Assembly: GCA_964547415.1 (NCBI GenBank)
Contig: CAZJNX010000191.1
Span: 1-9,213, forward strand
Length of the DNA stretch: 9,213 bases
Reading direction: 5' to 3'
DNA from: CAZJNX01 sp964547415
GTDB taxonomy: Bacteria; Pseudomonadota; Alphaproteobacteria; Rhizobiales; Amorphaceae
The notes beneath the pieces were generated by a model that searched no databases, was not told the DNA's origin, and was given only the letters and a program-made list of their open reading frames with translations. The position numbers and the translations under genes are program-made. This document shows, piece after piece, positions 5,879 to 9,213 of the stretch (the stretch's first letter is position 1; the number at the start of each line of letters is the position of its first letter).

Positions 5879-7135
5879 TCAGGCGCGCACCAGACCCTCC
5901 ACGGGCGTGAGGCCGAGCGTGCCCGGAAAGACCCGGGTGGCGAGGAGGCGCGGCGGGACGCCCAGGTGGTCGGCGAGGACCCCCTTCAGGACCGCGCGCA
6001 GATCGGTGGTGGGCATCAGGTCCCGCCCCTCGAACAGCGCCCGGTCCGACAGGCCCGGCCAGTCGGCGAGGACCCGCCCGCCAGCCACCGCGCCGCCCGC
6101 GAGCAGCGCCACCGTGGCCGCGCCGTGGTCGGTGCCGCGCGAGCCGTTGAGACGCACGGTGCGGCCGAACTCGGTCACGAACACCACCACCGTGTCGCGC
6201 CAGGCCGGGCCGAGCCCCTCCTTCAGGGTCGCGAGGCAGCCGTCGAGGAGGGCGAGCTGGCTCGCGAGGCGGCCGTCCACCGCGCGCTGCTGCCGGTGGG
6301 TGTCGAAGCCCGTCATGTCGAGGACGCCGATCCGCGGGCCGTCGTCGGCCGCCATGATCCGCCCGGCGCTGGCGGCGGCGAGACGGACCTCGCGCACCCG
6401 GGCCCGCGCCCCGTCGTCGCCCATGGCGGCGCGGGCCTCGGCCAGCATCTGGCGCTCCGAGCCCGTCACCCGTTCGAGGTCGAGACCGCTCTCGAGCGCC
6501 TCGGCGAGAGCCGGGTCGGTGTGCTCGTAAAGGGCGAGGAGGCGCAGGCGCGTGTCGTCCGGCGCGGGCGCGAGCCCCGGCGGCATCCAGGTGAGGACGT
6601 CCGGGCTGCCCCGCAGGATGAGCGGGGCCGCCGGGGCGACGGCGAAGCCCCCGCCCGCGGCGATCCGGTCCTCCGCCGGCAGGGCCGCGATCAGCCGGCC
6701 GAGCCAGCCGTCGTCGTCGTGGCCGGCCGCCCCCGTCCCGTTCTCGAGGACGTCCTGGGCGTCGAAGTGGGAACGCTCCCGGTAGGGGGTGTGGGCGGCG
6801 TGGACGACGAGCGCCTCGCCCGCCCGGTAGAGGTCGTGGAGGGTCGCCAGGGGGCTGTTGAGGGCGAAGAAGCCGTCGAGGGGACGGCGGGCGTCCGGCC
6901 CGTCCGCGGGCAGCTCGAAGCCGTCGCGCACCCGGGCGTAGTCCGGATCGCCGACCGGCGCGACCGCCGCCAGGCCGTCGAGGCCGCCGCGCAGGACGAC
7001 GGTGACGAGGCGCGGGTCGCGCCCGCCCGCCCGGGCGAAGGCGGGAAGGCCGCTCCAGACGCTGAAGGCGGCCGCCCCGCCGAGGAACGCCCGCCGGTCG
7101 AGGCAAAGGCGCTCGTAGCTGCACGTCTCGCTCAT
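5879..7135 (-). CDS. DUF1501 family protein with Tat-type signal
   Basis: A 418-residue member of the DUF1501 family, alkaline-phosphatase/sulfatase-superfamily-like proteins usually about 400-500 residues and often encoded beside DUF1800 genes. The N-terminus has a twin-arginine signal: DRRAFLGGAAAF (13-24), then a hydrophobic stretch and PAFARAG (31-37). It is therefore probably exported folded to the periplasm. Family landmarks seen: VVLRGGLDGL (46-55), SHFDAQD (122-128), GFDTHRQQ (276-283), FVTEFGRT (319-326) and GTDHG (334-338), the last three giving His/Asp residues suited to metal binding. The ATG at 7135 has GGAGG 6 nt upstream. It lies 22 nt after the DUF1800 gene in the same direction. 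The biochemical activity of this family is not established; I do not assign one. The C-terminus ends normally, with no truncation. Confidence 0.9.
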   Translation of the reverse strand: MSETCSYERLCLDRRAFLGGAAAFSVWSGLPAFARAGGRDPRLVTVVLRGGLDGLAAVAPVGDPDYARVRDGFELPADGPDARRPLDGFFALNSPLATLHDLYRAGEALVVHAAHTPYRERSHFDAQDVLENGTGAAGHDDDGWLGRLIAALPAEDRIAAGGGFAVAPAAPLILRGSPDVLTWMPPGLAPAPDDTRLRLLALYEHTDPALAEALESGLDLERVTGSERQMLAEARAAMGDDGARARVREVRLAAASAGRIMAADDGPRIGVLDMTGFDTHRQQRAVDGRLASQLALLDGCLATLKEGLGPAWRDTVVVFVTEFGRTVRLNGSRGTDHGAATVALLAGGAVAGGRVLADWPGLSDRALFEGRDLMPTTDLRAVLKGVLADHLGVPPRLLATRVFPGTLGLTPVEGLVRA

Positions 7136-7157
7136 CGGGGTCCTCCGGGCGCGGCAC

Positions 7158-8555
7158 TCATCGGCGCTGCCATTCGGCGCTCATCACGAGGAGCGCGAGG
7201 GCCTGCCGGCGGCTCTCCGCCCGCGTGAGGGCGGTCTCGAGGTCCGCCGACATGTCCCGGCCGAGAAGGCCGCGGGCGAAGGGCACGGGTTCGGCGACCC
7301 GCGGCGCGACCTCCCGCGCCACCTGGTCGGCGAAGTCGAGCCGCTCGAGGAGCGCGTCGCCGCCGAGCCACGCCTCGTCCCCGTCCGGCCAGCCGGTGGG
7401 CGCTGGCGGCTCCCACAGCTCCTGCCCGAGGATCTTGAGCCCGCGCCGGATGTCCCGGAGGGGCGGCTGCCGGTCGAGGCCGCGCCAGACCGAGACGGCG
7501 AAATCGTAGGGCGGCACGAACTTGGCGGGCGGGGCCGTCCAGGCGGCCTCGTCGGTCACGAGCGCGGTGGTGACGGCGAGGAGATCCCCGTCCGTCTCGC
7601 GCCAGACCGCCTCGAGGCGACCGGCGAGCCCAGGCGGCGGCACGTCGCCCGTGAAGTGGCGGGCGAGCTTGCCGCAGACGTGGCGGGCGGTGGCCGGATG
7701 GCGCGCGAGATCGGACAGGACGGCGAGGGCCTGGCCCGGCCCGTCCCGCCGGTAGGTGCGGCCGAGGACGGTCTTGGGGCCCGGCTCGTGGGCGTTCCGG
7801 ACGAAGGCGCGCCGCGCGGCGTGCTCGCCCCGCCAGCCGGTGAGGACGAGGGCGAGGGCGCGCACGTCCTCCTGCGTGTAGCCGCCGTCGACGCCGAGGG
7901 TGTGCAGCTCGAGGACCTCCCGGGCGAGGTTCTCGTTGAAGGAGCGGCCGCGGCGCCGGCCGATCCGGCTGCCCGGACCGAACGAGGCGGTGTTGTCGAG
8001 GTAGGCGAGCATGGCCGGGTGCAGGACGGCGGCCTTCAGGAGGTCCTCGAAGCGGCCGAGGACCTGGGGTCGGATCGCCCCGCGCTCGCGCTCGCCCGCC
8101 ATCAGCCGCACGGCGAGGGCGTTGACGGAGACGGCGAAATGGTTCGACCAGAAGCGCACGAGCCGTTCGAGGAGGGGCCGTTCGCTCGCGATGGCCGCCT
8201 CGACCCGTGCCATCGCCTCCGCGCGGAACGTGCTGCCGATGAACCGGATACGATCCCGCCGCGCCGCCTCGAACGCGGCCTCGAGCGCGGCCCGCTCCGG
8301 CCCGTCCGCCCCGGCCTCGCGCATGGCCCGCCGCGCCTTCCGGAATGCGTCCAACGCGCTCTTCCACTCCGCCGCGAGGGCCTCGCGGGAGGCGAGACCG
8401 GCGAACGCCGCCGGGGACGGCGCGCCCGGATCGAGCTGGGCGAGGACGTAGCCGCGGGGATCGGCGCTCGCCCGCGCGAGTGCGCGCCGTTCCGGCCCGA
8501 GGCCGAAGCGGGTGACGGCGACGAAGGCCGCCGACCGTGCGTCGATGGCGTTCAT
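7158..8555 (-). CDS. DUF1800 family protein
   Basis: A 465-residue protein with the complete DUF1800 signature: TRFGLGP (15-21), RFWSNHFAVS (134-143), IRPQVLGRFEDLLKAA (161-176), HPAMLAYLDN (179-188), FNENLAREVLELHTLGV (206-222), GGYTQEDVRALALVLTGW (224-241), PKTVLGRTY (260-268), HPATARH (286-292) and KLARHF (296-301). Family members are mostly helical and of unknown activity, typically paired with DUF1501, as here. Unlike its DUF1501 partner, it shows no signal peptide: the N-terminus MNAIDARSAAFVAVTRFG goes directly into the domain, so export, if any, may depend on the partner. The ATG at 8555 is the first gene of the block; the GGGGG ribosome-binding stretch is enclosed in a hairpin (8558-8578). 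The stop is 22 nt before DUF1501. Family call firm, role unknown. Confidence 0.92.
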   Translation of the reverse strand: MNAIDARSAAFVAVTRFGLGPERRALARASADPRGYVLAQLDPGAPSPAAFAGLASREALAAEWKSALDAFRKARRAMREAGADGPERAALEAAFEAARRDRIRFIGSTFRAEAMARVEAAIASERPLLERLVRFWSNHFAVSVNALAVRLMAGERERGAIRPQVLGRFEDLLKAAVLHPAMLAYLDNTASFGPGSRIGRRRGRSFNENLAREVLELHTLGVDGGYTQEDVRALALVLTGWRGEHAARRAFVRNAHEPGPKTVLGRTYRRDGPGQALAVLSDLARHPATARHVCGKLARHFTGDVPPPGLAGRLEAVWRETDGDLLAVTTALVTDEAAWTAPPAKFVPPYDFAVSVWRGLDRQPPLRDIRRGLKILGQELWEPPAPTGWPDGDEAWLGGDALLERLDFADQVAREVAPRVAEPVPFARGLLGRDMSADLETALTRAESRRQALALLVMSAEWQRR

Positions 8556-8557
8556 GG

Positions 8558-8578
8558 GCGCCCCCGGACGGGGGGCGC
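8558..8578 (-). promoter_or_regulatory. Hairpin enclosing the DUF1800 ribosome-binding stretch
   Basis: On the minus strand GCGCCCCC (8571-8578) and GGGGGCGC (8558-8565) form an exact 8-bp stem with a 5-nt loop, ending 2 nt before the ATG at 8555. The GGGGG that would serve as ribosome binding site is in the 3' arm and would be sequestered when the stem forms. Confidence 0.5.
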
Positions 8579-8702
8579 GGCGGCAGACCCGTTCACCGGC
8601 CCGATCCCCTGCTGTGGCCCCCTTGCCGGGGCCCGGCGTTCCATGCCGAGGTGGGGGCGCCGGATCGTCGGATCAACGGCGCCCCGTCCGCCCCGTCTGC
8701 CC

Positions 8703-8722
8703 CGGCCGGCGTGAACCGGCCG
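8703..8722 (-). terminator. Possible terminator-like stem after the thiolase gene
   Basis: CGGCCGG/CCGGCCG arms (8703-8709 and 8716-8722) with a 6-nt loop begin directly after the thiolase TAG. There is no U-tract, so termination would need Rho or be partial; it may instead only protect the 3' end. Confidence 0.3.
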
Positions 8723-9213
8723 CTACTTCACCGCCTGCAGGATCGACACGTAGTTGGCGACGGCGGCGCCGCCCATGTTGAAGATGCCGCCGAGCTCGGC
8801 GTCCTTCACCTGCATGTCGCCCGCCCGCCCGGTGAGCTGCATGGCCGTGATGGCGTGCATCGACACGCCGGTGGCGCCGATCGGGTGCCCCTTGGACTTG
8901 AGGCCGCCCGAGGGGTTCACGGGCAGCTTGCCGTCCATCTCGGTGAGCCCCTCCTCGATGGCGCGGGCCCCCTCCCCTTCGGGCACCAGGCCCATCGCCT
9001 CATACTCGATGAGCTCGGCGATGGTGAAGCAGTCGTGGGTCTCCACGAAGGACAGGTCGTCGAGGGAAACGCCCGCCTGGGCGAGCGCCCGCTTCCAGGC
9101 CTCGGCGCAGCCCTCGAAGCGGACGATGTCACGCTTCGACATGGGCAGGAAGTCCTGCACGTGCGCGGCGCCGCGGAAGGCGACGGCCTTGTCCATGCCC
9201 ATCGCCGTGCCGA
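8723..9213 (-). CDS. Thiolase / acetyl-CoA acetyltransferase, C-terminal part (runs off right edge)
   Basis: The visible 163 residues are the C-terminal half of a thiolase. Counting from the in-frame Met at 9202, they include LSFVETHDCFTIAELIEYE (about 50-68), the active-site loop, and NPSGGLKSKGHPIGATG (about 96-112), which holds the second catalytic His. HDCF in place of the NEAF loop of classical biosynthetic and degradative thiolases is typical of the SCPx/SCP2-type branch, which acts on acyl-CoA substrates, often branched-chain or sterol side chains. The protein ends normally at VSILQAVK. The nucleophilic Cys and the true start lie beyond the window; the Met at 9202 is internal, since the frame stays open to the edge with GTA immediately before it. 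The DUF1800 block follows after 167 bp in the same direction, with no evident functional link. Confidence 0.9.
   Translation of the reverse strand, partial: GTAMGMDKAVAFRGAAHVQDFLPMSKRDIVRFEGCAEAWKRALAQAGVSLDDLSFVETHDCFTIAELIEYEAMGLVPEGEGARAIEEGLTEMDGKLPVNPSGGLKSKGHPIGATGVSMHAITAMQLTGRAGDMQVKDAELGGIFNMGGAAVANYVSILQAVK

Larger units (their letters stand above)
8556..8722. other. Intergenic region between thiolase and the DUF1800 operon (167 bp), inverted repeats
   Basis: Besides the hairpin next to the DUF1800 start, it holds a 9-bp inverted repeat (8654-8662 with 8677-8685, arms GGGGCGCCG/CGGCGCCCC, 14-nt loop) and the stem after the thiolase stop. TTGATC on the minus strand (within the 9-bp repeat region, about 8671-8676) could be a -35, but no good -10 follows. 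I cannot place the operon's promoter with confidence. Confidence 0.45.

Noticed and set aside
5811..7157. N-terminal extension of the dioxygenase frame up to 7157, giving an 800-residue fusion
   Set aside because: The extension overlaps the DUF1501 gene in another frame and is Arg/Pro-rich. A strong ribosome binding site and ATG at 5810 give a normal-length PhyH protein.
5966..7228. Plus-strand open frame of 420 codons opposite DUF1501
   Set aside because: It is antisense to a gene with all DUF1501 landmarks and shows no recognisable motif or credible start context.

Overview
The window is extremely G+C-rich (roughly three quarters G or C by eye), with the matching codon bias: almost every third position is G or C. 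This composition, together with a KpsC/LipA-type capsule glycosyltransferase, a type VI secretion TssA protein and a DUF1800/DUF1501 pair, points to a Gram-negative proteobacterium. A high-GC alphaproteobacterium is my best guess, inferred from gene content and style only. I see no tRNA, rRNA, CRISPR array, transposase or attachment site.

Left block (1-1821, minus strand). Three closely packed genes read right to left: a small ABM-fold monooxygenase-like protein (1504-1821, GTG start), a secreted protein of unknown function (798-1502), and the N-terminal part of tssA (1-771, TTG start), which runs off the left edge. Spacing is 1 nt and 26 nt, so they are probably co-transcribed. The secreted protein is a candidate T6SS accessory by position only.

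Middle (1822-2556). A divergent intergenic region carries a very strong GC hairpin overlapping an alternative hairpin. After it comes a single plus-strand gene (2163-2501) for a small secreted acidic protein built around two nearly identical 28-residue repeats. A textbook rho-independent terminator (2526-2555) follows it.

Right block (2555-8555, minus strand). Four genes read right to left: a DUF1800 protein, a Tat-signal DUF1501 protein, a PhyH-like Fe(II)/2-oxoglutarate dioxygenase, and a two-module KpsC-like beta-Kdo transferase. The gaps are 22 nt and 68 nt, followed by a 17-bp overlap. In the transferase the C-terminal module keeps the family motifs, while the N-terminal module looks degenerate and carries an 18-bp coding minisatellite. 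The dioxygenase and transferase are overlapping genes, which suggests oxidative modification of a capsule or Kdo-linked glycan. The DUF1800/DUF1501 pair ahead of them could act on the same envelope material, but its biochemistry is unknown. This four-gene combination is the best candidate here for an undescribed system.

Right edge (8723-9213, minus strand). This is the C-terminal part of an SCPx/acetyl-CoA acetyltransferase-type thiolase, apparently unrelated to the block that follows it. It is separated by 167 bp that contain several inverted repeats.
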